From the NCBI RefSeq assembly GCF_009498275.1, contig NZ_CP045643.1:4774001-4838000 (forward strand): a stretch of DNA of 64,000 nucleotides, given 5' to 3'. The notes beneath the pieces were generated by a model. It saw nothing but the letters and a program-made list of their open reading frames with translations, did not search any database and was not told the DNA's origin. Both the position numbers and the translations under genes were made by a program. Positions 56,177-64,000 of this stretch are shown here, in pieces; positions within the stretch are counted from its first letter, which is position 1, and every line of letters starts with the position of its first letter. The DNA comes from Streptomyces fagopyri (GTDB lineage: Bacteria > Actinomycetota > Actinomycetes > Streptomycetales > Streptomycetaceae).

Positions 56177-57037
56177 TCAGGCAGCGAGGACGAGAGCGGT
56201 GGAGCGTGGTGGTCCGCGCCGGACGACGGAGTGCTGAAGAGCGGTGGTGCGCGGTTCGGGCGCGGCCCGCGGTGCCCGGCGCGCCGGGCGGGGCACCGCG
56301 CTCGGCGTCCCCGGGAGTCCGGCCCGCAGGGCGCGTACGAGCTTGAGCGCGGCGCGCAGGGACCGTACGAGCGCGCCCTCCGCGACCCCGTGCGCGGACA
56401 GCCGCATCAGCCGCAGCAGCGCCATGTCACCGCGGCGCAGGACCCATCCTGCGGCGACCGCCGCGAGGACGTGGGCGAGCAGCATCGGCAGTGAGGGCAG
56501 CAACCCCATCGCGGAGCCCGCCGTGGACGGCATCGCGTCCGCGGGATGCATCGGCATCGACGGCATCTGCGGCATCGACGGCATCGACGGCATGGGCACG
56601 GTCTGCGTCATGTCCGTGCCGAGTCCCGCGTCGGCCAGGATCTTCTGGGCCTGCGCGGGGCTGATCGCCGCCGCGGTCGTGCCGCACACGATGCGGGCGG
56701 CGCGCTGCACGAGCGACGCGTCGGTCATCGGCGTGGAGCCGGAGACCGTCGCGGCGGAAGCGGACACACCGAGTCCGAAGAGCGTGTGCAGCGCGGTCTG
56801 CCCCAGGGCGAGCACGGCGGCGATGCCCGGAAGCGCCCGTTCGCGTCCCGCCAGCGGGGCCGCGACGGCGAAGACGGCGAGGAAGCCCGCGCCCAGGGTC
56901 CACAGCGGGACGGTCGTGCAGGAGGCGATCCCATGACCGGCCGCGGCCAGCACGACGCAGACCGCGGCGAACACCGCGGCCCGCAGAATCCGGAGCTCTT
57001 GTCCGGAGCGCGCCCTGCGTGGGTGGGGGGCAGTCAT
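56177..57037 (-). CDS. Membrane protein with Met-rich loop at the head of the copper operon
   Basis: I do not recognise a named family. The 286-residue protein has about four transmembrane helices (for example AAVFAAVCVVLAAAGHGI and LLPSLPMLLAHVLAAVAAGWVL) and a loop MPSMPSMPQMPSMPMHP (about residues 155-171) with seven methionines. Such Met-rich loops often bind Cu(I). The C-terminus is long and basic. It lies 146 bases before ycnI on the same strand. The ATG at 57037 is chosen; the frame is open for 44 codons more. Confidence 0.75.
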   Translation of the reverse strand: MTAPHPRRARSGQELRILRAAVFAAVCVVLAAAGHGIASCTTVPLWTLGAGFLAVFAVAAPLAGRERALPGIAAVLALGQTALHTLFGLGVSASAATVSGSTPMTDASLVQRAARIVCGTTAAAISPAQAQKILADAGLGTDMTQTVPMPSMPSMPQMPSMPMHPADAMPSTAGSAMGLLPSLPMLLAHVLAAVAAGWVLRRGDMALLRLMRLSAHGVAEGALVRSLRAALKLVRALRAGLPGTPSAVPRPARRAPRAAPEPRTTALQHSVVRRGPPRSTALVLAA

Positions 57038-57270
57038 GGCGGGCTCATCATCGCACTGGCCGCGCCCGCGCCCCGCGGCAGGTCCGCAAGGTGACGTCGC
57101 GCGAGGTACGGCCGGGAAGGTGGCCATCTGGGCGCAACCGTCCGCACATACACCCTCGCTGACGCGCACGCATCCGCCGTATGGGCGGCATCACGTCATC
57201 CGGGCGATTGCGCACGGCCGCTCGCGGCAATACGTAACGGTATGTCGAGCCGCGGCCTGGAGGCTGGAGC
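57038..57270. promoter_or_regulatory. Divergent promoter region of the copper operon and an ATPase gene
   Basis: The 233-bp gap between the Met-rich membrane gene (minus) and the RsbW-like gene (plus) has no ORF of its own. It must hold promoters in both directions. I could not find a recognisable CsoR operator or a paired -35/-10. Confidence 0.4.
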
Positions 57271-57726
57271 ATGAGCATCTGGTGGTCACTCCATCTGAGG
57301 CGTGAGGCCGCGAGCGTTCCGCTCGCCAGACGGCTGCTGCTCGGCACGATGGAGTCGGCGGGCGTCGACCCCGACGTGTCGTACGACCTCTCCGTCGCGC
57401 TCACGGAGGCCTGCGCCAACGCCGTCGAGCACGGCGGCGGCACCGCGCACGGCGCCTCCACCGAGGCGTACCGGGTCACCGCCTACCTCGACGGCGAGAA
57501 GTGCCGCATCGAAGTCGCCGACTCCGGCCCCGGATTCCCCTCGGGGCGCGCCCGCCCGCCGTTCCGTCCGGCCCGCGCCGACGCCGAGCACGGGCGGGGG
57601 CTGTGCCTGATCCAGGAGCTCGCCGATCATGTCCGGTTCGACAACGAACCGGAGCGGGGCGGCGCGGTGGTCAGCTTCGACAAGGTCCTCAAGTGGCGGG
57701 AAGACGCGCCTTTGATGGCCGTCTGA
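57271..57726 (+). CDS. HATPase-domain protein (RsbW/anti-sigma type)
   Basis: The 151-residue protein has the histidine-kinase-like ATPase fold: the N box is SVALTEACANAVEHGGG, the G1 box is VADSGPGFP and the G2 box is HGRGLCLIQELADHV. It belongs to the serine kinase/anti-sigma factor group that binds sigma or anti-anti-sigma factors; Streptomyces has many orphans. It overlaps the 3' end of the convergent MFS gene by 38 bases. The target is unknown. Confidence 0.9.
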   Translation: MSIWWSLHLRREAASVPLARRLLLGTMESAGVDPDVSYDLSVALTEACANAVEHGGGTAHGASTEAYRVTAYLDGEKCRIEVADSGPGFPSGRARPPFRPARADAEHGRGLCLIQELADHVRFDNEPERGGAVVSFDKVLKWREDAPLMAV

Positions 57727-58993
57727 CCGGGCGGTTCCCCGCGACGTCGACGCTCCCGGAATCCCCGTCCTCCGCACGGCCGTGCCCCGTGTCCCCGGCC
57801 GCCCTGCGTGTGGCGGCCCACCGCGCCGCGGGTCCCGTCCCGTACGACGCGCCCAGCGTCAGGACCCCGAGCAGCAGCCAGCCCGGCGTCCCCCAGCCCA
57901 CCAGGAGGGCCGTCAGGACCAGCGGGCCCATGGTGCGGGCCACCGTGACGCCGGTGCCGAAGAATCCCTGGTACTCGCCCACGCGGTCGGCCGGGGCGAG
58001 GCCGAGGCCCAGGTGCCAGGAGCCCGCCGACTGCTGCATCTCGGCGACGACCTGGAGCACCGCGCCCGCCACGAGGATGCCGGCCGCGACCCACGGAGGG
58101 GTACCGGACGACAGGGCGAACACCGCGCAGGACGCGAGCATGACGAGCCCCGAGCGGCGGATCGCGCGCGTGGCCGGGGCGAGGCCCGTGACACCGCGGG
58201 CCATCCGTACCTGGAAGAGCATCACCGCAGCGGTGTTGAGGACGAACAGCGCGGACACCAGCCAGGCGGGTGCCGAGGTCCGCTCCGTGATCCACAGCGG
58301 GACGCCCAGACTGAGCAGTGGCATCCGCAGCAGCAGCACGGTGTTGAGCAGGGTGACGAGGACGTAGGGGCGGTCGCGCAGGACGCCGGTCCCGTGCCGT
58401 CGTCGCACGCCGGCCGCCGGCGGGGACGGCAGCCGCAGCAGCAGGGCCGCGCAGAGCAGGAAGCTCACCGCGTCCAGCGCGAACACCCCTGCGTACGCGG
58501 CCCGTGTCCCGGCGTGCAGGGCGAGTCCGCCGAGGCCGGCGCCCACGGCCAGACCGGCGTTGAGCGTCGACTGGAGGTGGGCGAGCAGCCCGGTCCGCTC
58601 CCCGGCGGGGACGAGGCCGGCGAGCAGCGCCTGTCGCGCCGCCGCCAGCCCCGACTGCGCGGCGGCGTACGCGCACGCCGCCGCGACGAAGGGTACGAAG
58701 CCGCGTACGACGAGGAACGAGGCGACCGTGAGCCCGGTCGCGAGCGCCAGCAGCACCGCCGTGCCGCGCGGCCCGCGCCGGTCGGCGAGGCGTCCCAGCG
58801 GCACTCCCACCAGGGAGCCGACCGCCCAGGCGAGGGTCAGTCCGAGTCCCACGCGCGCGGGGGCGAGACCGACGACGTGCGTGAAGTAGAGCGCCGAGGT
58901 CACGTAATAGGCGCCGTCACCGACGGAGTTGGCCAACTGCGCCAGGGCGAGGACGCGGCGGGGGCCCGCGGGCGGGACGAGGGGGTTCGTCAT
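57689..58993 (-). CDS. MFS transporter
   Basis: The 434-residue protein has 12 predicted transmembrane helices. It begins VLALAQLANSVGDGAYYVTSALYF and has LGRLADRRGPRGTAVLL (motif A) between helices 2 and 3. It is probably an exporter of an unknown compound. The ATG at 58993 lies about 9 bases after a TAGGGT -10-like element, so the mRNA may be leaderless. It is on the same strand as, and downstream of, the MocR-type gene, separated by tandem repeats. Confidence 0.9.
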   Translation of the reverse strand: MTNPLVPPAGPRRVLALAQLANSVGDGAYYVTSALYFTHVVGLAPARVGLGLTLAWAVGSLVGVPLGRLADRRGPRGTAVLLALATGLTVASFLVVRGFVPFVAAACAYAAAQSGLAAARQALLAGLVPAGERTGLLAHLQSTLNAGLAVGAGLGGLALHAGTRAAYAGVFALDAVSFLLCAALLLRLPSPPAAGVRRRHGTGVLRDRPYVLVTLLNTVLLLRMPLLSLGVPLWITERTSAPAWLVSALFVLNTAAVMLFQVRMARGVTGLAPATRAIRRSGLVMLASCAVFALSSGTPPWVAAGILVAGAVLQVVAEMQQSAGSWHLGLGLAPADRVGEYQGFFGTGVTVARTMGPLVLTALLVGWGTPGWLLLGVLTLGASYGTGPAARWAATRRAAGDTGHGRAEDGDSGSVDVAGNRPVRRPSKARLPAT

Positions 58994-59141
58994 GACAACG
59001 ACCCTAGAAACGTGGTGGACCCCTGGGCAGGCCCAATCACGGTGCCGGTTCGTGGCCCAATCGGGCCCCCCTCGCGGCCCTGGCGGCCCCCGCGGGGCGG
59101 GCCGACCCTCGTGGGGCGACCGCACACCTGTGGGGACAGCG

Positions 59142-59229
59142 CCGTGGGCTCCACGGGACGGAGCCGTGCCCTCCACGGGACGGAGCCGTGGGCTCCACGG
59201 GACGGAGCCGTGCCCTCCACGGGACGGAG
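59142..59229. repeat. Four 22-bp tandem repeats with alternating variants
   Basis: Units at 59142-59163, 59164-59185, 59186-59207 and 59208-59229. All share CTCCACGGGACGGAG. Units 1 and 3 have CCGTGGG, units 2 and 4 have CCGTGCC. Each unit can form a hairpin of GGCTCC with GGAGCC or similar. It lies downstream of the MocR gene. Confidence 0.95.
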
Positions 59230-59275
59230 CCCGGCCTTCTCCGGGACAGCCCGGTCCGCCGCCCCCGGCAGCCGC

Positions 59276-60649
59276 TCAAGCCCCCTCCAGCACCCGCCCC
59301 AACACCTCCAGCGCTTCCGGGTACACCCGCTCCCGTGGTGTCCCGTACCCCACGACAAGACCCTGCGGCCGACCCGCCCCGGGCGTGTGCCAGTGGTCCC
59401 CGAGCCGCCCCACCACGAGCCCCAGCGCCCGCGCCCGCGCCACCGTCTCCGTCTCGTCGGTGACCTCCACCAGAGCGTGCAGCCCGGCCGCGATCCCGCG
59501 TACGTTCCGCGATGCGCCGAGCCGGTCCAGGAGCCGGTCCCTGCGCCGCCGGTAGCGGAGGCGGCAGGCGCGCACATGACGGTCGTACGCGTGACCGGTG
59601 ATCATCTCGGCCAGCGCCAACTGGCCGATGACCTCGGTGTGATGGTCGCTGTGCAGTTTCGCGTCCGTCACCGCGTCGACCAGATGCGGCGGCAGCACCA
59701 TCCAGCCGAGCCGCAGCGCGGGCCCGAGCGTCTTGGAGGCCGTGCCGAGGTACGCGACCTGTCCCGGTGCCATTCCCTGGAGGGCGCCGACGGGTTGCCG
59801 GTCGTAGCGGAACTCCCCGTCGTAGTCGTCCTCGACGACCAGTGCGCCGTGCGCGCGGGCCCAGTCGGTGAGTGCCCGCCGGCGCCGCGGATGCAGCGTG
59901 ACCCCGGTCGGATACTGGTGCGCGGGCGTGACGACGGCCGCACCGGCTCCGACGGCCGCCAACTCCTCGGTGCGGGCGCCCCGTTCGTCGACCGGCAACG
60001 GAACCACGGTTCCGCCGCCCCGCCGCACCACGTCCCGGTGGAAGGGCAGTCCGGGGTCCTCCATCGCGACCACCGCGCCGCCCAGCACGCGGGTGAGGAG
60101 CGCGAGCCCCTGCACGTAACCCGAAGTGATCACGATCCGCTCCGGCGGCGCGATCACACCCCGGGCCCGCCCCAGGTAACCGGAGAGCGCCGTGCGCAGT
60201 TCGATCCGGCCGCGCGGATCCCCGTAGCCGTACGCCGAGGAGGGCGCCGTCGCGATCGCGCGGCGCAGCGCCCGCAGCCAGGCGGCGGCCGGGAACGAGC
60301 CGACGTCCGGGCTGCCCGGCCGCAGATCGAGACGAGGGGTACGCGCGCGTGCCGCTTCCCCGGGTACCTCCAGGGAGGGGGCGGGCAACAGCGCCACCTC
60401 GGTGCCCGAGCCCTGCCGTGCCGTCAGATAGCCCTCGGCGACCAGTTGGTCGTACGCACCCTTCGCGGTGCCGCGTGAGATGCCCAGTTCGGCCGCCAGC
60501 CGCCGGGTCGCGGGCAGCCGGGTGCCCGGAGCGAGCCGTCCCTCGCGCACCGCGTCCCGCAGCGCCCGTTCGAGCCCCGCCCGCCGGCCCGCCGTCACGT
60601 CCGGCTCCAGATGCAGATCCACACCGACCCCGGACCAGAAGTCGTCCAC
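59276..60649 (-). CDS. MocR/PdxR-type GntR regulator with aminotransferase domain
   Basis: The 457-residue protein has an N-terminal GntR winged helix (residues 20-85: ALRDAVREGRLAPGTRLPAT, LAAELGISRGTAKGAYDQL) and a C-terminal fold-type I aminotransferase-like domain that binds PLP (Lys in LGTASKTLGPALRLGWMVLP). Regulators of this type, such as PdxR, sense PLP or an amino compound; the target here may be the adjacent MFS gene or vitamin B6 genes elsewhere. The GTG at 60649 begins MDDFWSGVGVDL. A CTGCCGC heptamer repeat lies upstream. Confidence 0.93.
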   Translation of the reverse strand: MDDFWSGVGVDLHLEPDVTAGRRAGLERALRDAVREGRLAPGTRLPATRRLAAELGISRGTAKGAYDQLVAEGYLTARQGSGTEVALLPAPSLEVPGEAARARTPRLDLRPGSPDVGSFPAAAWLRALRRAIATAPSSAYGYGDPRGRIELRTALSGYLGRARGVIAPPERIVITSGYVQGLALLTRVLGGAVVAMEDPGLPFHRDVVRRGGGTVVPLPVDERGARTEELAAVGAGAAVVTPAHQYPTGVTLHPRRRRALTDWARAHGALVVEDDYDGEFRYDRQPVGALQGMAPGQVAYLGTASKTLGPALRLGWMVLPPHLVDAVTDAKLHSDHHTEVIGQLALAEMITGHAYDRHVRACRLRYRRRRDRLLDRLGASRNVRGIAAGLHALVEVTDETETVARARALGLVVGRLGDHWHTPGAGRPQGLVVGYGTPRERVYPEALEVLGRVLEGA

Positions 60650-60738
60650 GGAAACCGGGTCCTCCCCCCGAGTACCGCGCCCGACCGGAGCGCGGGAAAC
60701 TGCGCGCCGGTCGACCCCCGACGACCACCGCCCGTTGT

Positions 60739-60787
60739 CTGCCGCCTGCCGCCTGCCGCCTGCCGCCTGCCGCCTGCCGCCTGCCGC
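60739..60787. repeat. Seven perfect CTGCCGC heptamers
   Basis: 49 bp of perfect tandem repeat lie 90 bases upstream of the MocR start, in its likely promoter or leader. Such repeats can change copy number. Confidence 0.95.
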
Positions 60788-60863
60788 TGAGGCACGCAGT
60801 CCGGCCGGCGAGGTCCGGGAGCACCCTGCCAGGCCGGAGGCCCGCCCCCCCCGTGAACCGAGA

Positions 60864-60894
60864 ACGGCCGGGTACCCAGCGGGTACCCGGCCGT
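60864..60894 (-). terminator. Terminator of the aminopeptidase gene
   Basis: ACGGCCGGGTACCC pairs with GGGTACCCGGCCGT with a 3-base loop. The stem is 14 perfect pairs, 12 bases beyond the aminopeptidase stop codon. Confidence 0.85.
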
Positions 60895-60905
60895 CCTGGT
60901 GCGGC

Positions 60906-62393
60906 TCAGCCCTTCAGCGCGGCCATCCACTCCTCGACCTCGTCGGAGCGGCGCGGCAGCCCCTCCGACAGATTCCGGTTGCCGTCCTCGGTGACCAGGA
61001 TGTCGTCCTCGATGCGGACGCCGATGCCGCGGTACTCCTCGGGGACGGTCAGGTCGTCGGCCTGGAAGTACAGACCCGGCTCGACGGTCAGGCACATGCC
61101 CGGCTCCAGCGTGCCCTCCACGTACGTCTCCGTCCGCGCGGCCGCGCAGTCGTGGACGTCCATGCCGAGCATGTGGCCGGTGCCGTGCAGGGTCCAGCGG
61201 CGCTGCAGACCGAGTTCCAGGACGCGCTCGACCGGGCCCTCGACCAGACCCCACTCGACGATCTTCTCCGCCAGCACGTGCTGCGCCGCGTCGTGGAAGT
61301 CGCGGTACTTGGCGCCCGGCCGCACGGCCGCGATACCGGCCTCCTGGGCCTCGTACACGGCGTCGTAGATCTTCTTCTGGATCTCGGTGTACGTGCCGTC
61401 GACGGGCAGCGTGCGCGTGACGTCGGCGGTGTAGAGGGTGTGCGTCTCGACGCCCGCGTCCAGCAGGAGCAGGTCACCGGAGCGGACCGGCCCGTCGTTG
61501 CGCACCCAGTGCAGCGTGCAGGCGTGCGGCCCGGCGGCGCAGATGGAGCCGTAGCCGATGTCGTTGCCCTCGACGCGGGCGCGCAGGAAGAAGGTGCCCT
61601 CGATGTAGCGCTCGCTGGTCGCCTCGGCCTTGTCCAGGATCTTCACGACGTCCTCGAAGCCGCGCACCGTCGAGTCGACGGCCTTCTGCAGCTCGCCGGC
61701 CTCGAACTCGTCCTTGACCAGGCGGGCCTCGGAGAGGAAGACGCGCAGCTCCTCGTCGCGCTCGGCGGTGACCTTGTCGGTCAGGGCCGCCTCGATGCCG
61801 GCGTCGTGGCCGCGTACGACACGGACGGGACCGGTGGCCTCCTTCAGCGCCGCGGTCAGTTCGCGGACGTCCGACGCCGGGATGCCGTACAGCTGCCCGG
61901 CCTCGGTGAGGGAGTGGCGGCGGCCGACCCACAGTTCGCCCTGGCCGGAGAGCCAGAACTCGCCGTTCTCCCGGTCGGAGCGCGGCAGCAGGTAGATCGT
62001 CGCCTTGTGGCCGTCCGCGGTCGGCTCCATGACCAGGACGCCGTCCTCGGTCAGGTTGCCGGTCAGGTACGCGTACTCGACCGAGGCACGGAAGGGGTAC
62101 TCCGTGTCGTTCGACCGGGTCTTCAGGTTGCCCGCGGGCACCACCAGCCGGTCGCCCGGGAAACGCGCGGAGAGCGCGGCGCGGCGGGCGGCGGTCTGCC
62201 CGGCCTGCGCGATCGGCTCCAGGCCGCGCAGCTCGGTGTCGGCCCAGCCGGACTTCATGCTCTCGGCGAGTTCGTCCGACACGCCCGGGTACAGGCCGTT
62301 CTTGCGCTGCTTGATCGGCTCTTCTTCGACCGCTTCGTCAGCGGCATCGTCGAGCACGGCTTCCGGGGTCTCCGGGTTGAGCGCCTCCGACAC
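60906..62393 (-). CDS. pepP: Aminopeptidase P (M24B)
   Basis: The 495-residue enzyme removes an N-terminal residue next to proline. It has the N-terminal AMP_N domain (about residues 60-210) and the M24 catalytic domain with the five Mn2+ ligands: LLLLDAGVETHTLYTADVTR (two Asp), LHGTGHMLGMDVHD (His), TVEPGLYF (Glu) and VRIEDDILVT (Glu). The first 40 residues are an acidic extension. The GTG at 62393 has GGAGG upstream. It is probably cytoplasmic. Confidence 0.95.
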   Translation of the reverse strand: MSEALNPETPEAVLDDAADEAVEEEPIKQRKNGLYPGVSDELAESMKSGWADTELRGLEPIAQAGQTAARRAALSARFPGDRLVVPAGNLKTRSNDTEYPFRASVEYAYLTGNLTEDGVLVMEPTADGHKATIYLLPRSDRENGEFWLSGQGELWVGRRHSLTEAGQLYGIPASDVRELTAALKEATGPVRVVRGHDAGIEAALTDKVTAERDEELRVFLSEARLVKDEFEAGELQKAVDSTVRGFEDVVKILDKAEATSERYIEGTFFLRARVEGNDIGYGSICAAGPHACTLHWVRNDGPVRSGDLLLLDAGVETHTLYTADVTRTLPVDGTYTEIQKKIYDAVYEAQEAGIAAVRPGAKYRDFHDAAQHVLAEKIVEWGLVEGPVERVLELGLQRRWTLHGTGHMLGMDVHDCAAARTETYVEGTLEPGMCLTVEPGLYFQADDLTVPEEYRGIGVRIEDDILVTEDGNRNLSEGLPRRSDEVEEWMAALKG

Positions 62394-62746
62394 GGTCTGC
62401 CTCCTTGATACGACTCTGGACCGCTTCCATCGTACGGTCGTACGGGAGCGGTCCCGGGGCCGCTACGCCTTTACGCCGAGAGCTCACCGCGTGTGCGAGG
62501 GAGCTCACCGGGCGTGCGGGACGGCCCACCGTACGAACGCCGGAACGCACCGTAGGTGCGCCGGATCTCACGGAGAGTGCCCGGAAGGGCTCGCCGGGAG
62601 GCGAGGAGGACTCTCACCGCGGGGCAGCCGGAATGTGGAGCCCGGAGTGCGGAGTGCGGACTGCGGAGTCCGGAGTGCGGTGCGCGCCCGTCATGAGGCG
62701 CCCGCCACGGTCACCCGATGCCGTCACCGCGAGCTGCCACCACCTG
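62394..62746. other. 353-bp gap with degenerate short repeats
   Basis: No gene is supported. It contains two copies of GAGCTCACCG (near 62480 and 62500) and, at 62634-62682, a degenerate array of CGGAGTGC-type octamers. It lies between the aminopeptidase start and the phosphatase stop and holds the aminopeptidase promoter. Confidence 0.5.
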
Positions 62747-64000
62747 TCACTCGAAGCGGGCGGCCAGCAGCACCACGTCCTCGTCGCTGTCGCCTCCCGG
62801 CCCGGGTCTTGTCGGGCCGACGGGAACCCCGGCCCCGGCTCCGTACTCGTCCGGGAGCACGGTCCGCAGGACGTGGTCGGCGATGGCGCCGGGGTCCTCG
62901 CGCAGCGACCTCGGCACGCTCGCCGCCGCCGCGTGCAGCCGGGCGAAGGCCCGGTCCATGGGGTCGCCGGTGCGGTGCAGCAGGCCGTCGGTGTAGAACA
63001 GCACGGTCTCGCCCGCCTCGACGGTCAGTTCGACACTCGGTGCCTCCCAGCAGGCGAGCATCCCCAGGGGCGCGGACAGCGAGGTCTCCACGAACTCGGT
63101 GCGCCGTGCGCCGATGAGCAGCGGCGGGCTGTGACCGGCCCCGGCGAGGGTGATCCTGCGCAGCGCGGGCTCGCAGTAGGCGAAGAGGGCGGTCGCGGAG
63201 CGGGCGGGCTCGGTCAGCCGCAGCAGGAGTTCCAGGTCGGACAGGACGGCGACCGGGTCCTCGCCCTCCATCACGGCGTACGCCCGCAGCGACGCCCGCA
63301 GCCGGCCCATCGCTGCGATCGCGCTGGGTCCGGACCCGGTGACGGAGCCGACCGCGAGGCCGAGCGCGGCGTCGGGCAGCGGCAGCGCGTCGTACCAGTC
63401 GCCGCCACCGCGCGGACCCGTGCGGTGCCGGGCGGCCAGCTGGATACCGGAGACCCGGGGCAGCCGTGGGGGAAGCAGCTCCTCGGAGACGGTCGCCAGG
63501 CACGCACGCGTGCGCTCCAGTTCCACCAGCCGTGCCAGGTGCTCGGTCGCGTAGCGGGCGTAGAGGCCGACGAGGTGGCGCGGCCGCTCCGCCGGTTCGG
63601 CGGGCTCGTCGTAGAGCCATACGGCGGCGCCCAGCCGGCCGGCCGCCCTGGTGGACAGGGGCAGCGTGTAGCTCGCGGCGTAGCCGAGTCTGGCGGCCAC
63701 CTCGCGGTGGCGGGGGTCGAGGCCGTCCTCGGAGAGGAGGTCGGGCTGGGCGATCCCGGCATCGCCGCCGGGCAGGCCGTCCAGGATCCTGCCGTACGAC
63801 ATGGAGCTGCGCGGAACGGTCTCGATGTGGCCGAGGTCGGCGCGCCCCAGCCCCAGGCCGACGGTGGTGTCGGGGCCGAGTCCGTCGCCGGGCTCCAGGA
63901 CGACCAGACCGCGCCGCGCGCCCACGAGGGAGGCTCCGGCGCGCAGCAGTTCGTGCAGGGCCTCGCTCAGTGCCGCGGTGCGCGCCAGGCGCTCGGTGAG
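62747..64000 (-). CDS. SpoIIE-type PP2C phosphatase with GAF domain (5' truncated)
   Basis: The visible 418 codons include a GAF-like sensor domain (about the first 165 residues) and a C-terminal PP2C/SpoIIE phosphatase domain (AARHRTGPRGGGDWYDALPL, GSVTGSGPSAIAAMGRLR, LFYTDGLLHRTGDPMD). The usual GD in the second motif is GS here, which may weaken metal binding. The gene runs off the window edge, so its start and any further N-terminal domains are not seen. It would dephosphorylate an anti-anti-sigma factor. Confidence 0.88.
   Translation of the reverse strand, partial: LTERLARTAALSEALHELLRAGASLVGARRGLVVLEPGDGLGPDTTVGLGLGRADLGHIETVPRSSMSYGRILDGLPGGDAGIAQPDLLSEDGLDPRHREVAARLGYAASYTLPLSTRAAGRLGAAVWLYDEPAEPAERPRHLVGLYARYATEHLARLVELERTRACLATVSEELLPPRLPRVSGIQLAARHRTGPRGGGDWYDALPLPDAALGLAVGSVTGSGPSAIAAMGRLRASLRAYAVMEGEDPVAVLSDLELLLRLTEPARSATALFAYCEPALRRITLAGAGHSPPLLIGARRTEFVETSLSAPLGMLACWEAPSVELTVEAGETVLFYTDGLLHRTGDPMDRAFARLHAAAASVPRSLREDPGAIADHVLRTVLPDEYGAGAGVPVGPTRPGPGGDSDEDVVLLAARFE

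Overview
The window is about 64 kb of high-GC actinobacterial chromosome. It is almost certainly from a Streptomyces, on the oriC-proximal core of the chromosome. The evidence is the ssgR/ssgA sporulation pair, four perfect copies of the Streptomyces parS palindrome GTTTCACGTGAAAC plus near-matches, clusters of DnaA boxes, a Rex operator in front of cydA, and a gene order (dnaB, ssgRA, thiC, cydAB-CD, serS, pheA, copper/DyP operon) like that remembered from the S. coelicolor core. All calls come from reading the sequence; no homology search was run.

Layout. 0-13.7 kb: replicative helicase dnaB, a serine beta-lactamase-like hydrolase, a GNAT enzyme, a divergent MarR/MFS efflux pair with a GlcG/HbpS-like gene, a second acetyltransferase, a HAD phosphatase, a flavohaemoprotein with an unusually long disordered N-terminus, a Nudix hydrolase, a LysR regulator, a PLP enzyme coupled to a low-molecular-weight tyrosine phosphatase, and a holin-like membrane protein. 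13.7-21.4 kb: a cupin, a DUF5326-like peptide, ssgR-ssgA, a YibE/F membrane protein, thiC behind a TPP riboswitch, and a TerD-vWA protein. 21.5-26.7 kb: a membrane protein, a metallophosphoesterase, a LacI regulator with two TTA codons and an aminotransferase. 26.7-34.8 kb: the bd-oxidase operon cydA-cydB-cydCD with its Rex site and a pair of parS sites, then a GAF-domain histidine kinase. 35-42 kb: a HAD phosphatase, an F420-type oxidoreductase, a KptA-like RNA phosphotransferase, and a MerR / decayed hydrolase / hydrolase-SDR fusion / M24 peptidase operon. 42-46 kb: a four-gene ABC-2 transporter operon. 46-50.5 kb: tRNA-Ser(GCU), a second Cof-type HAD gene coupled to serS, a DnaA-box-rich intergenic region, and pheA. 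50.5-57 kb: a copper-handling operon (Met-rich membrane protein, YcnI, Sco, ECuC, CopCD, DyP peroxidase). 57-64 kb: an RsbW-like ATPase, an MFS transporter, a MocR/PdxR regulator, aminopeptidase P and a SpoIIE phosphatase truncated by the window end.

Functional themes. Chromosome maintenance: parS sites for ParB loading, DnaA boxes that may titrate DnaA, and DnaB. Redox and respiration: Rex-controlled cytochrome bd, the flavohaemoprotein and the copper operon that supplies cytochrome oxidase. Development: SsgR/SsgA, the copper/DyP module and a bldA-type TTA gene.

The most unusual signals are a near-perfect parS site in the variable arm of the thiC TPP riboswitch, a parS site overlapping the translation start of cydCD, nested half-sites in the Rex operator, a 64-bp nested palindrome inside the copper operon, a decayed COG3687-type gene, and several intergenic tandem repeats.
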